Positions 1 through 8,213 are shown, numbered from the stretch's first letter. The stretch: 11,475 nt of DNA from Lysobacteraceae bacterium (GCA_020201235.1 JAIVHD010000010.1:1-11475), one strand, 5' to 3'. Made by a program: numbers and translations. The notes: generated from the letters alone by a model not told the origin.

Positions 1-834
1 GGTATCGGCGGCACGCGCTATAACAACCAGGTCGCACCAACGACCAACGGTAACTATCAGCTGGTCAAGTTGCGCGAAGAAATTCTGGGCCTGTATTACA
101 AAGAAGGCGTAACGCTCGCCGATACCAACAACATCCTGTTGTATTTTTTCCAGGAAGTTGAGTCGCCGGCTCGCCTGGCAGGTAATATCCTGCTGGTTCA
201 CGAGACCCTGAACCAGATTGAGCAGCCGCGCCAGGCCTGGATCTACAATCCAGGTCAACGCCGCGTGCGGCGTGCGCCGAATGTCGCCTACGACAACCCC
301 GGTACTGCATCCGATGGTCTCCGCACCAACGACATGACCGACATGTTCAACGGCGCGATGGATCGCTTCAACTGGGAAGTGGTCGGCAAAAAAGAAATGT
401 TTGTGCCGTATAACTCCTACACCGTCCACGGATCCGATGTCACGCCTGATGACATGGTCGGTCCCGGTCATCTCAATCCTGACCTGATGCGCTACGAATT
501 GCATCGGGTGTGGGTGGTCGAGGCGCGTCTGCGTGACGGGACCCGCCACATCAATTCTCGCCGGACCTATTTCCTCGATGAAGATTCTTACCAGATTCTG
601 TTGACCGATCATTACGATCAGCGCGGGGAGCTGTGGCGTGCATCCGTGGCGCATTCGATCAATTACTACGATGTGCCGACGTTCTGGTCGACGATCGAAT
701 CCCACATGGATCTGTTATCGGGTCGATACGTGGCGGTAGGCCTGGATAACCAGGATCCGGTCAACACGTTCAACGTCGAACTGTCGGTGGGTAACTATAC
801 TCCACAGGCTCTGCGGACACGCGGACGGCGATAG
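1..834 (+). CDS. DUF1329 family protein, C-terminal part (truncated by window edge)
   Basis: The reading frame is open from the first base to the TAG at 832-834. It gives 277 residues, roughly the C-terminal 60% of a protein that in this family is usually about 450 residues. Family-like stretches are RYNNQVAPTTNGNYQLVKL near the start, an AWIYNPGQRRVRRAPNVAYD strand pair near residues 78-97, a WEVVGKKEMFVPYNSY segment around residue 121, and the ending NYTPQALRTRG. DUF1329 proteins are exported and have a LolA/LolB-like fold that suggests handling of lipid or another hydrophobic ligand in the periplasm or outer membrane; the biochemical role is not established. The true start and signal peptide lie outside the window. 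The next genes encode a YCF48-like protein and an RND/MMPL transporter, a grouping that DUF1329 genes often show and that points to a shared envelope transport function (inference). The family call is confident; the function is not. Confidence 0.88.
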   Translation, partial: GIGGTRYNNQVAPTTNGNYQLVKLREEILGLYYKEGVTLADTNNILLYFFQEVESPARLAGNILLVHETLNQIEQPRQAWIYNPGQRRVRRAPNVAYDNPGTASDGLRTNDMTDMFNGAMDRFNWEVVGKKEMFVPYNSYTVHGSDVTPDDMVGPGHLNPDLMRYELHRVWVVEARLRDGTRHINSRRTYFLDEDSYQILLTDHYDQRGELWRASVAHSINYYDVPTFWSTIESHMDLLSGRYVAVGLDNQDPVNTFNVELSVGNYTPQALRTRGRR

Positions 835-862
835 TTCACGCACTTCCTCTGCACAAGGACCA

Positions 863-886
863 GGCCGACCCGAGTTCGGGTCGGCC
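863..886 (+). terminator. Strong GC-rich hairpin after the DUF1329 gene, no U-tract
   Basis: GGCCGACCCG at 863-872 pairs perfectly with CGGGTCGGCC at 877-886 around the loop AGTT. It begins 28 nt after the DUF1329 stop codon and lies 20-35 nt before the next gene. A run of Ts does not follow (the next bases are CCGGGG), so it is not a classic intrinsic terminator. It could reduce read-through, stabilise the 3' end of the upstream message, or set the ratio of DUF1329 to downstream products. The pairing is seen directly; the role is inferred. Confidence 0.5.
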
Positions 887-921
887 CCGGGGTCATCCGA
901 CGCTGCATGCCGAGCCTGGAA

Positions 922-1989
922 ATGAGAAAAAGTACGATTCGCTATTGTCTGATCAGCGCCCTGCTTGCGCTGTTTATTGATTTCGCGGCAATTGCCCAGG
1001 AAGATGAAATTGCCGCAGAGCCCGCAATAAAGGCGCGACTGGCCGATCAGAGCCTGTTGCTCGATGCCATCAAAGTGAACGACGCGTTGATTGCGGTCGG
1101 TGAGCGCGGCCATGTGCTGATCTCCGCCAGCGGCCAATCGTGGAGCCAGGCAAACCAGGTGCCCGTCCGGTCTACCTTGACACGGATCACTGCGAGTGGG
1201 CGAAGGCTCTGGGCGGTCGGTCACGATGCGGCGATCATCTCCAGCATGGATGGTGGTCTGACCTGGTTTGTGCAGCACTTCGAGCCCGAGGCGCAAGAGC
1301 CCTTGCTGGATGTCGTTTTTGTTGATCCGAGCCGGGGTTATGCGATTGGCGCGTACGGTCGATTCATGAGCACCCGCGATGGCGGAATCAACTGGCAGGT
1401 CGAGCGAATCGCTGAACGTGTGACCTCCGAGGCGATTGACTGGGCAGCACTGGCAGGTGAACAGGATGGTTACGAGACCTTGCCCGATGATTTTGAGTTT
1501 TCCGACGGCACCGACGACATGGTCGATAAGGGTTGTTTCGAGTTTCTGGAATGTCACCTCAACGCAATCCTCAACTATGGCGACGGCCGCATGATGATCG
1601 TTGCCGAGCGCGGTTATGGTTACCGTAGCGAGGATTCGGGCCAAACTTGGGAGAGTTTCCGCTTCCCCTACTCCGGCTCAATGTTCGGCCTGGTTCGTCA
1701 AAACGATTGCATCGTCGCGTTTGGCCTGCGCGGCCATGCGCAAAAAAGCTGTGACTTCGGCCACAGCTGGGAAGGCATTGAAACCGGCACAACCCAAAGC
1801 CTGATGGGCGCGACCGTGACTGATGACGGTCGGGTCCTGATGGTCGGCTCAGGATCGACCCGTCTCGTCCTGCATCCCGACGGCCGGATTGAAAGCGATG
1901 CCGATCGAATGGGCAGCGACTATGCCGCGGTCGTGATCGCCAACGGCGCTACGATCCTGGTCGGCGAAGATGGAGTTCGGCATGAGTAA
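922..1989 (+). CDS. Exported YCF48-like / BNR-repeat beta-propeller protein
   Basis: This encodes a 355-residue secreted protein built of photosystem-assembly YCF48-type or BNR (Asp-box) repeats. The start at 922 places a basic N-terminus (MRKSTIRY) before a hydrophobic stretch and a signal-peptidase-like AIA/QE site after residue 25; an in-frame ATG at 907 would add five residues, and neither start has a good ribosome site. Repeats of the form S-x-D-x-G-x-T/S-W occur at about residues 108-115 (SMDGGLTW), 150-158 (STRDGGINW), 236-243 (SEDSGQTW) and 276-283 (SCDFGHSW), with a degenerate copy near 68-74. Each follows a short AVGxxG or similar strand, as expected for propeller blades. Bacterial YCF48-like proteins beside RND/MMPL transporters are thought to be periplasmic accessory proteins; the ligand is unknown. 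The stop overlaps the start of the transporter gene by 8 nt, suggesting translational coupling. Confidence 0.82.
   Translation: MRKSTIRYCLISALLALFIDFAAIAQEDEIAAEPAIKARLADQSLLLDAIKVNDALIAVGERGHVLISASGQSWSQANQVPVRSTLTRITASGRRLWAVGHDAAIISSMDGGLTWFVQHFEPEAQEPLLDVVFVDPSRGYAIGAYGRFMSTRDGGINWQVERIAERVTSEAIDWAALAGEQDGYETLPDDFEFSDGTDDMVDKGCFEFLECHLNAILNYGDGRMMIVAERGYGYRSEDSGQTWESFRFPYSGSMFGLVRQNDCIVAFGLRGHAQKSCDFGHSWEGIETGTTQSLMGATVTDDGRVLMVGSGSTRLVLHPDGRIESDADRMGSDYAAVVIANGATILVGEDGVRHE
1972..1975 (+). promoter_or_regulatory. Ribosome binding site deciding the transporter start
   Basis: GGAG at 1972-1975 lies 6 nt before the ATG at 1982, inside the end of the YCF48-like gene. It favours 1982 (MSNQTG...) over the in-frame ATG at 1970, which has no comparable site in front of it. 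Confidence 0.6.
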
Positions 1990-4152
1990 TCAGACGGGAT
2001 TCAAAGGCCGGATGGCGGACGCGGTTTTCGCGGTTCGACCCGCGATTTTGCTGATCTTCGCGATCGGTACGATCATCATGGGTTTTTATATGGCCCAGCT
2101 TCGCGTCGATGCCGGTTTCAAGAAACAGCTGCCGCTGGACCACGAGTACATGCAGACGTTTCTTGATTACGAACGCGAATTCGGTGGCGCAAACCGCATC
2201 ATGGTTGCCTTGATGGCGCGTGATGGCGAGATGTTCACGCCGGAATTCTTTGAGCGATTCGAACAGATTAGTAACAAGGTATTCTTGCTGCCCGGCGTTG
2301 ATCGGGCCAGCGTTCGATCGATTTTCACGCCCAATGTGCGTTTTGTCGAGGTGATCGAGGATGGTTTTGCCGGCGGCAATGTGATCCCGGCTGATTTTTC
2401 GCCATCGCCGGAAATGTTCGATATTGTTCGTTCTAACATCATTAAATCCGGGGAGGTCGGGCGTCTGGTGGCCGAGGACTTCTCCGGCGCGATGGTCTGG
2501 GCCAATTTGCTCGAAGAAGATCCGTCGACCGGCGAATCACTCGATTATCAGGATGTGGCCGATCGGCTCGAATCCATTCGTGGAGAGTATGAAGACGAAC
2601 GGTATTCGGTCCACATTATTGGTGCGGTCGCTCGCCGGCCGGAATGCACCAGGACGGCGTCGGCCTCGACCAGGTTGATATCGCGTCGAGCCTTGAGGCC
2701 TCCCGCGCGACCTTTGTCAAGCTGCTCGCGCCAGGCGCGATTGCCCTATTGAGCGATACCATTGGATTTTTGACCATCCTGCTGATCAATATCCGAATTA
2801 TCCAGGAGCTGGCCATCACGGCCAGCATTGGTGTTGCGATCATCATCTTCACAAACCTGGTTCTGTTGCCGGTTCTGCTGTCTTACGTGCGCATGCGCAA
2901 TGGCGACAGGTTTCGTCACAAACAATACGAACACGCAGCGGCTCCGGCCCGGCTCTGGCAGTTTGTGGCGGCGTTTGCGCGTCCAGGCGTTGCTGCCGTG
3001 ACCATCCTTGTGAGCGTCGCGCTGTTTGCGGCCGCCTTGTACAAATCGCAAGACATGCAGATCGGCGACTCCGAGGCCGGCGTGCCGGAACTTCGTGCCG
3101 ATTCGCGTTACAACCGCGATGCGCGCCTGATATCAGAGCGCTTCTCGCTGGGCACGGACCTGATTTCGGTGATTGCCGAGACCGTGCCGCAGGCCTGCAC
3201 CGAAAACCCGGAAGTGATGGAAGCGATCGACGAATTCTCGTGGCAGATGCGTCAGGTCGAGGGTGTGCAGCAGGTCATCTCGTTGCCGATCGTGGCCAAG
3301 ATTATCAATGCCGGCTGGAACGAAGGCAACCTTCGCTGGCAGGTATTGCCGCAAAACGCATTCGTGATGCGCCAGAACCTGCAAAATATTGATACCGATA
3401 CCGGACTGCTGAATCGCAATTGCAGTGCCATGCCGGTTATGATTTTTACCGAGGATCACAAGGCCGAGACGATTGCGCGTGTGGTTCAGCGTGTCAAGGA
3501 ACTGCGCGACGATCTGGGCAGTCAAGGCAGGCTCGATTTCAAGGGCTCAGGCGAAGTGGTTCAAGGTCTGCTCGAACAGCCAACACCGGTATGTGCGGAG
3601 GATATCTGCTTCCGCCTGGCGACCGGCAATGTCGGCGTTATGGCCGCCACCAACGAAGAGGTTAGGGCCGCTCAAACGCCTATGCTGCTGTATGTTTATG
3701 GGGCGATCATCGTGCTGTGCCTGCTGACTTTCCGGTCGTTACGCGGCACCTTGTGCATCATATTGCCACTGGTGCTGGTGAGTTACCTGGCCTACGCTTT
3801 GATGGCTATCCTCGGCATCGGCCTGAAGGTCAACACGCTGCCGGTCGTCGCGCTCGGGGTGGGCATCGGTGTGGACTACGGAATCTATATTTTCAGTCGA
3901 CTCAAAAGCTATATGGACCAGGGCATGACGCTGGATGAAGCCTATATGCACACCCTGCGTCTGACCGGCAAGGCGGTGTTTTTTACCGCGATCACGCTGG
4001 CCGTGGGTGTTGGCACCTGGTTGTTCTCGGCATTGAAATTCCAGGCCGACATGGGCATCTTGCTGGCCTTTATGTTTGTCTTCAACATGATCGGCGCGAT
4101 GTTGATACTGCCTGCCCTGGCGCGTTGGTTATTGCGGCCGCGCGAAGCCTGA
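1982..4152 (+). pseudogene. RND/MMPL-family transporter, disrupted by an internal deletion with frameshift
   Basis: Two pieces in different frames together resemble one RND-superfamily (MMPL/SSD-type) exporter. The first, from the ATG at 1982, has membrane segment 1 at residues 20-38, then the first periplasmic domain, and is collinear with the family up to VHIIG (2609-2623). After that it runs into unrelated sequence and stops at 2752. The second piece is open in another frame from about 2641 (MHQDGVGLDQ...) to the TGA at 4150-4152. It contains two membrane segments of the first half (LLSDTIGFLTILLI and ASIGVAIIIFTNLVLLPVLL), a second TM-loop unit, and the complete last cluster with the GIGVDYGIYIFSR motif at about 3859-3900. 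In the second repeat about 80-90 residues separate the equivalent positions; in the first they are gone. A mutant shift alone cannot explain this: segments 2-4 of the first half are missing. Such transporters export lipids or other hydrophobic compounds using the proton gradient. This copy should be inactive unless the sequence is wrong. Confidence 0.8.
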
Positions 4153-4170
4153 ATCGGCTTTCGCCCGATT
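4152..4170. terminator. Weak hairpin between convergent genes
   Basis: AATCGG at 4152-4157 pairs with CCGATT at 4165-4170 across a 7-nt loop, in the 35-nt gap between the transporter stop and the DUF2868 stop on the other strand. The stem is only 6 bp and there is no T-run on either side. A bidirectional terminator is expected at this position, but the sequence support is modest. Confidence 0.3.
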
Positions 4171-4187
4171 GGTTCGCGAAGGGCAGG

Positions 4188-5621
4188 TCATGAACCGGCC
4201 GGTTTGGAGACTTGTCGCACCTCGCTGAGCCCGAAATCGGCCGCCAGTGAATCCCAGTCGGCAATTCTGGCGCTCCAGGCCCGCTCGGGTAATTCAGGTC
4301 CGGTCGGGTCGTCAAGAAGAATTTGAAGTGGCGCGAACCGTGCCAGCTCGGCCAGAAACCGGCCGGTTCCGCGATCGGGCGTACGCTCGATCGCGCAAAG
4401 CGCCACGATTTCCCGGGGAGGCGGATCGAGAAGCTTCAGCGCCTCGATCAGTGCGCGACGCTGATGCCGGTCGTCGGCAAGCCCTAGAAAACGGTAATGA
4501 GACCACAGTTCTGAACTTGGATCCATGACGCGGCCCAGTTCGACAGCGATCAAAACCGGCGCACCCGGGGTTGAATCGGTTGGTGTGCGCAGATTCGTAC
4601 CGGCCCGTTCCGGTTTGTCGCGGTTCCTGGTGGCCGGTGGTGCGGGTCCGATTTTTCCGGTCGAGCGGCCGGCGCTGCCGGCCAATGCCGGCAGCAGACG
4701 CAAATATCCGGGCCGGCCAAGGTCCAGTTCGGGCTGTATGCGGCGCCATCGCCAGGCAAATGCAAGCACCAGCAGAGCGCGCGGTGCGAGCCCATAGATC
4801 GCGATTGTGGCCAGCAGATAGCCCGCCCAGAGACCGCGATCTACGGCCGGCGAGTGGCCTTCGAGAATCGCCTCGATCTGTTCCGGAGAGGGCAACGGCA
4901 TGCCGAAAATCAGCGTTGGCAGCCAGCCTATCCAGCCGATCAGACCATCCAGCCAGTCGCCCGACAACAGCGTGGTTTCCCAACTGAAATCGAATCGCAG
5001 GCCAATAAAACGCAGCCACAGCGAGAGCAGGCAGCCAAAAAAGAAAAACGTCCAGAACCCATGTGTTGCCAATGCCGCCAAAACGCGACCGTGGTGCCTG
5101 GCGAGATCGGCCAGTGCTGCGCTTAGATGGCGCCGGTGGGCCGCCAGACCGAAACGCCGAGTCATCAATAGTAAAAGCCATACGCCGATTCTGCCCGGCA
5201 GGCCGCCTGATACCTGGCGACCTGAACGCAAGCTTATGCCGGCCCAGATCAGCAGCAGCAGCAAGGGCAGGCCGAGCAAGGCGACGATTGCATAGGACAA
5301 GGCAATGCTGCCATCGGCCGACGGGATGCTGGCCGCAGCGGTAATGCCGCCAACCAGACCGGCCAGCAGCAGCACGATCACAATCCAGCGAGTCGCGCTG
5401 AGTGCATGCTCGATTTCGGTCTGCAGCCGCTCGCCTTCCGGCCGCTGCGCGGCGCGCTCGACGATTCGCTCAACCGGTCCGGCCGGTAGGCCTGCCGCCC
5501 GCCGAGTGGCCGGATCGTCCAGAATGTAGTCGCCGGCCGATTCTTCCAGCCGGCGTGTGGTTTCGGCCAGCAGCCAGCTGCGCGCCGACAAGCCGCGTGA
5601 TGACGATCCGGTCTGCTTCAT
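4188..5621 (-). CDS. DUF2868 membrane protein
   Basis: This encodes 477 residues, a normal length for DUF2868. The N-terminal part (residues about 16-75) is a charged helical region with the family-like LAETTRRLEESAG and DDPATRRAAG stretches. Membrane segments lie near residues 79-99, 107-130, 184-205 and 265-290. Between the third and fourth is the characteristic FDFSWETTLLS stretch (210-220), followed by FGMPLPSPEQI (239-249). After a basic, proline-rich linker (about 312-352), a soluble C-terminal domain begins at VLIAVELGR and includes DDRHQRRALIEAL and ERTPDRGTGRFLAELA. No biochemical function is established for the family. Its genes commonly sit beside a DUF3482 GTPase-like gene, which is absent on both sides here. 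The start at 5621 fits the usual N-terminus but has no clear Shine-Dalgarno sequence. The gene is convergent with the transporter and divergent from the cbb3 operon, so it is probably transcribed on its own. Confidence 0.85.
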   Translation of the reverse strand: MKQTGSSSRGLSARSWLLAETTRRLEESAGDYILDDPATRRAAGLPAGPVERIVERAAQRPEGERLQTEIEHALSATRWIVIVLLLAGLVGGITAAASIPSADGSIALSYAIVALLGLPLLLLLIWAGISLRSGRQVSGGLPGRIGVWLLLLMTRRFGLAAHRRHLSAALADLARHHGRVLAALATHGFWTFFFFGCLLSLWLRFIGLRFDFSWETTLLSGDWLDGLIGWIGWLPTLIFGMPLPSPEQIEAILEGHSPAVDRGLWAGYLLATIAIYGLAPRALLVLAFAWRWRRIQPELDLGRPGYLRLLPALAGSAGRSTGKIGPAPPATRNRDKPERAGTNLRTPTDSTPGAPVLIAVELGRVMDPSSELWSHYRFLGLADDRHQRRALIEALKLLDPPPREIVALCAIERTPDRGTGRFLAELARFAPLQILLDDPTGPELPERAWSARIADWDSLAADFGLSEVRQVSKPAGS

Positions 5622-6062
5622 GGCTTGATCTGTCGGCAGGCCGTGATGGCCGGATATCCGGTCGATGGGTTCGCGCTATCGCGCGATTCGATCGAAACAT
5701 GTGGCTTGCAGACCTTGCCACCGTTGTCGGGGCGGCCTGACGTCGGTGCCATAAGCTGCCTCGCGGCGTGATGGCCATGGTGATTCGGGGGTGATCGATC
5801 GCGCATTTTTCGATGATAACCCGAGCCGGCAAGCCGGCCACGCTGGGCATCGGGTCGAGGTCCGAGGCGGCCGTCACCAGAACGGACGATCTGACGGGCA
5901 CAATTTGGCCCGGATGAGGAAGCGGCCAGTCCGTCCGTAGTACCATTCGGCAGATCCCGTTGAAGACCAGGCGACGGCGTCGCGTCCCGAAAGTGTGCAC
6001 GGCGACCTGGTGATGCATCAACCCGGTTTACGGTGGGGATTCGGGCCGGATCAGCCCGTGGA
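5622..6062. other. About 440 nt without a convincing gene, between divergent transcription units
   Basis: This stretch separates the DUF2868 start (- strand) from the FNR-type box of the cbb3 operon. It holds several palindromes, including CCGGATATCCGG at 5650-5661, TTCGATCGAA at 5687-5696 and TGATGCATCA at 6011-6020; none matches a regulator site I can name. A minus-strand frame is open from an ATG at 6021 well into the DUF2868 gene. Its middle part, about 5745-5870, has coding-like third-position GC and a plausible segment (LPARVIIEKCAIDHPRITMA), but its ends look non-coding, it overlaps DUF2868 by about 150 nt, and I recognise no family. It may be a gene remnant or chance. The DUF2868 promoter must lie here or further upstream, but I cannot point to it. 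Confidence 0.5.
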
Positions 6063-6106
6063 TTGATCCGGATCAATTGATTACCGGCGAGGTTCGCGAG
6101 AATACG
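6063..6106 (+). promoter_or_regulatory. FNR/ANR-type box and probable cbb3 operon promoter
   Basis: TTGATCCGGATCAA at 6063-6076 is a perfect match to the FNR/ANR consensus TTGAT-N4-ATCAA and is fully palindromic. Its centre is at 6069.5. A weak -10-like AATACG at 6101-6106 would set transcription to begin near 6111-6113, putting the box close to -41.5, the classical class II activating position, with no need for a good -35. The leader would then be about 25 nt before the ccoN ATG. The box is seen directly. Activation under low oxygen by an FNR-family iron-sulfur regulator is inferred from position and from how cbb3 operons are regulated in many proteobacteria. Confidence 0.82.
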
Positions 6107-6136
6107 CGGATCGAACCGCAGCCATCTGGATAAGCA

Positions 6137-7558
6137 ATGAATCAAAGCCAAACCTACAACGATCGCGTCGTGCGGCAATTCGCCATTATGACCGTGGTCT
6201 GGGGGATCGTCGGCATGCTCGTCGGCGTGTTGATCGCCGCGCAGCTGATCTGGCCGGATCTGACCCACGGCATTGCCTGGCTCAGCTACGGCCGGCTCAG
6301 GCCACTGCACACCAATGCGGTCATTTTTGCGTTTGGCGGCTCGGCCCTGTTTGCGACCAGCTATTACGTGGTCCAGAGAACCTGTCAAACGCGGCTGTTC
6401 TCCGACGCTCTGGCGGCGTTCACATTCTGGGGCTGGCAGGTGGTCATCGTTGGCGCGGCCATCAGCCTGCCGCTTGGCAAGACCATGGGCAAGGAATATG
6501 CCGAGCTCGAGTGGCCGCTGGCGTTGCTGGTGGCGGCGGTCTGGGTTGTTTATGCTGTGGTGTTCTTCGGCACCATCATGCGACGGAAAATCAAACATAT
6601 CTACGTCGCCAACTGGTTCTACGGCGCCTACATCCTGACGATCGCGGTACTTCATATCGTCAACAACCTATCGATGCCGGCAGGCCTCTGGAAATCTTAT
6701 CCGGTCTATTCCGGCGCAGTCGATGCCATGGTCCAGTGGTGGTACGGCCATAACGCGGTCGGCTTTTTCCTGACCGCGGGCTTTTTGGGGATGATGTACT
6801 ACTTCGTGCCGCGCCAGGCCAACCGGCCGATTTACTCCTATCGCCTGTCGATCGTGCATTTCTGGTCGCTGATCGCTATTTACATGTGGGCCGGACCGCA
6901 CCATCTCCACTACACCTCGCTGCCCGACTGGGCCCAGACCCTGGGTATGGTATTTTCAATCATTCTGCTGGCTCCGAGCTGGGGCGGCATGATCAACGGC
7001 GTCATGACTCTGTCGGGGGCCTGGTACAAGCTGCGTACTGATCCGATTCTGCGCTTCATGATTGTTGCGCTTTCGTTCTACGGCATGTCGACTTTCGAGG
7101 GCCCGATGATGTCGATCAAGACCGTCAACTCGCTGTCGCACTATACCGACTGGACCATTGGGCACGTCCACGCGGGCGCGCTGGGATGGGTGGCCATGAT
7201 ATCTATCGGTAGCTTGTATACCTTGTTCCCGCGCTTGTGGGGCGTTGACAAGATGTACTCGATCAAGGCCATCGAATGGCATTTCTGGACTTCGACCATC
7301 GGCACGGTGCTCTACATTACCGCCATGTGGGCTGCCGGTCTGATGCAGGGGTTGATGTGGCGCACTTTCAACGATGACGGCACGCTGACCTATACCTTTA
7401 TCGAAGTCCTCAAGCGAACCGAGCCTTATTACATGCTGCGTCTGCTCGGCGGAGTCATTTTCCTCAGCGGCATGTTCTTCATGGCCTGGAACGTCTACAA
7501 GACCTGGCAGAGTGCAGCCGGACGTTCGAAAGCCATCGCTATTCCGCAGCCGGCCTGA
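6137..7558 (+). CDS. ccoN: cbb3-type cytochrome c oxidase subunit I (CcoN)
   Basis: This is the 473-residue catalytic subunit of the cbb3 oxidase. It is an integral membrane haem-copper (C-type) protein that reduces oxygen to water at a haem b3-CuB site and pumps protons. All core ligands are visible: H58 in RPLHTN and H345 in GHVHAG for the low-spin haem b; H343 for the high-spin haem b3; H205 in [11 protein letters not shown] plus H255 and H256 in GPHHLHY for CuB. Y249 in [10 protein letters not shown] corresponds to the tyrosine that cross-links to the CuB histidine in C-type oxidases, and E321 in FEGPMM is the conserved glutamate of the family. These positions lie two residues lower than the published numbering for Pseudomonas stutzeri CcoN as I recall it. 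Length and about 12 membrane spans are normal. The ATG at 6137 has only a weak GGATAAG ahead of it. It is the first gene of the operon, downstream of the FNR-type box. Confidence 0.97.
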   Translation: MNQSQTYNDRVVRQFAIMTVVWGIVGMLVGVLIAAQLIWPDLTHGIAWLSYGRLRPLHTNAVIFAFGGSALFATSYYVVQRTCQTRLFSDALAAFTFWGWQVVIVGAAISLPLGKTMGKEYAELEWPLALLVAAVWVVYAVVFFGTIMRRKIKHIYVANWFYGAYILTIAVLHIVNNLSMPAGLWKSYPVYSGAVDAMVQWWYGHNAVGFFLTAGFLGMMYYFVPRQANRPIYSYRLSIVHFWSLIAIYMWAGPHHLHYTSLPDWAQTLGMVFSIILLAPSWGGMINGVMTLSGAWYKLRTDPILRFMIVALSFYGMSTFEGPMMSIKTVNSLSHYTDWTIGHVHAGALGWVAMISIGSLYTLFPRLWGVDKMYSIKAIEWHFWTSTIGTVLYITAMWAAGLMQGLMWRTFNDDGTLTYTFIEVLKRTEPYYMLRLLGGVIFLSGMFFMAWNVYKTWQSAAGRSKAIAIPQPA

Positions 7559-7565
7559 AGGAGAG
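7558..7565 (+). promoter_or_regulatory. Ribosome binding site of ccoO
   Basis: AAGGAGAG overlaps the last base of the ccoN stop codon and lies 8 nt (from GGAG) before the ATG at 7572. It fixes the ccoO start there; an in-frame ATG at 7512 lies inside ccoN and would add 20 residues not typical of CcoO. Confidence 0.75.
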
Positions 7566-7571
7566 AACCGT

Positions 7572-8213
7572 ATGTCTCATGAAGCAATTGAAAAAAATAT
7601 TGGTCTGATGGCGGTGCTGATCCTGGTCGTTATCAGTCTTGGCGGCCTGGCCCAGATCGTTCCGTTGATGTTTCGGGCAACGATTGTCGAACCAGCCGAT
7701 GGCGTCGAGCCCTACAGCCCGATTCGGCTGGCCGGACGCGATGTCTATGTTGCTGAAGGCTGCTACAACTGTCACAGTCAGCAGATTCGGCCGTTTCGGT
7801 CGGAAACGGAGCGCTATGGGCATTATTCGGTCGCTGGCGAGTTCGTCTACGATCGGCCTTTCCAGTGGGGCTCCAAGCGCACCGGCCCCGACGTTGCCCG
7901 GGTGGGTGGAAAGTACTCGGACGACTGGCATCGACTGCATCTGATCGATCCGCGCGCGGTCGTTCCCGATTCGAACATGCCAGCCTATCCGTGGCTGGCC
8001 GAGCGGATGGTCAACCCCGCGACTGTGCAGCGGCATATGCGTGCCTTGCAGCGGTTGGGCGACCCCTACAGCGATGCCGACATCGAGGCTGCATTCGATC
8101 AGTTGGTCGGGGTCACCGAACTGGAAGCCCTGATCGCTTATCTGCAGGGAATGGGCCTGGAATGGACTGGCCAGCGCGCGGCCGCCAGCGCGACCGCCGG
8201 AGGCCGTCAATGA
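7572..8213 (+). CDS. ccoO: cbb3-type cytochrome c oxidase subunit II (CcoO), mono-haem
   Basis: This 213-residue membrane-anchored cytochrome c passes electrons from CcoP towards CcoN. One N-terminal membrane helix spans about residues 12-35. The periplasmic domain carries a single haem-binding motif, CYNCH at 64-68, in the typical context VAEGCYNCHSQQIRPF. Methionine 136 in DSNMPAYPWL is the likely second axial ligand. ERYGHYSVAGEFVYDRPFQWGS (residues 80-101) and RTGPDVARVGGKYSDDWH (103-120) are hallmark CcoO stretches. The length is near the usual 200-220 residues. The start was chosen from the strong ribosome site at 7558-7565. The stop overlaps the ccoQ start as ATGA, so the two are likely coupled in translation. 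Confidence 0.96.
   Translation: MSHEAIEKNIGLMAVLILVVISLGGLAQIVPLMFRATIVEPADGVEPYSPIRLAGRDVYVAEGCYNCHSQQIRPFRSETERYGHYSVAGEFVYDRPFQWGSKRTGPDVARVGGKYSDDWHRLHLIDPRAVVPDSNMPAYPWLAERMVNPATVQRHMRALQRLGDPYSDADIEAAFDQLVGVTELEALIAYLQGMGLEWTGQRAAASATAGGRQ

Noticed and set aside
715..1644. Long minus-strand frame opposite the YCF48-like gene
   Set aside because: The opposite strand encodes clear repeats and a signal peptide; this frame has no recognisable domain and arises from GC-rich codon use.
1970..1984. Upstream in-frame ATG at 1970 as transporter start
   Set aside because: The GGAG at 1972-1975 is well spaced for the ATG at 1982 and lies after the 1970 ATG; the extra residues (MEFG) add nothing family-like.
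2600..2760. Programmed ribosomal frameshift joining the two transporter frames
   Set aside because: I see no slippery run near the junction, and shifting frames would still leave three membrane segments missing.
4312..5181. Alternative minus-strand frame inside the DUF2868 gene
   Set aside because: The overlapping 4188-5621 frame matches the DUF2868 family along its whole length.
6011..6020. TGATGCATCA as a second FNR site
   Set aside because: The half-sites are separated by 2 nt instead of 4, and one outer base differs from the consensus.
5618..6655. 345-codon minus-strand frame across the ccoN start
   Set aside because: It overlaps over 500 nt of unmistakable ccoN and the FNR-type promoter, and its low-complexity His/Arg/Asp-rich sequence looks like a shadow.
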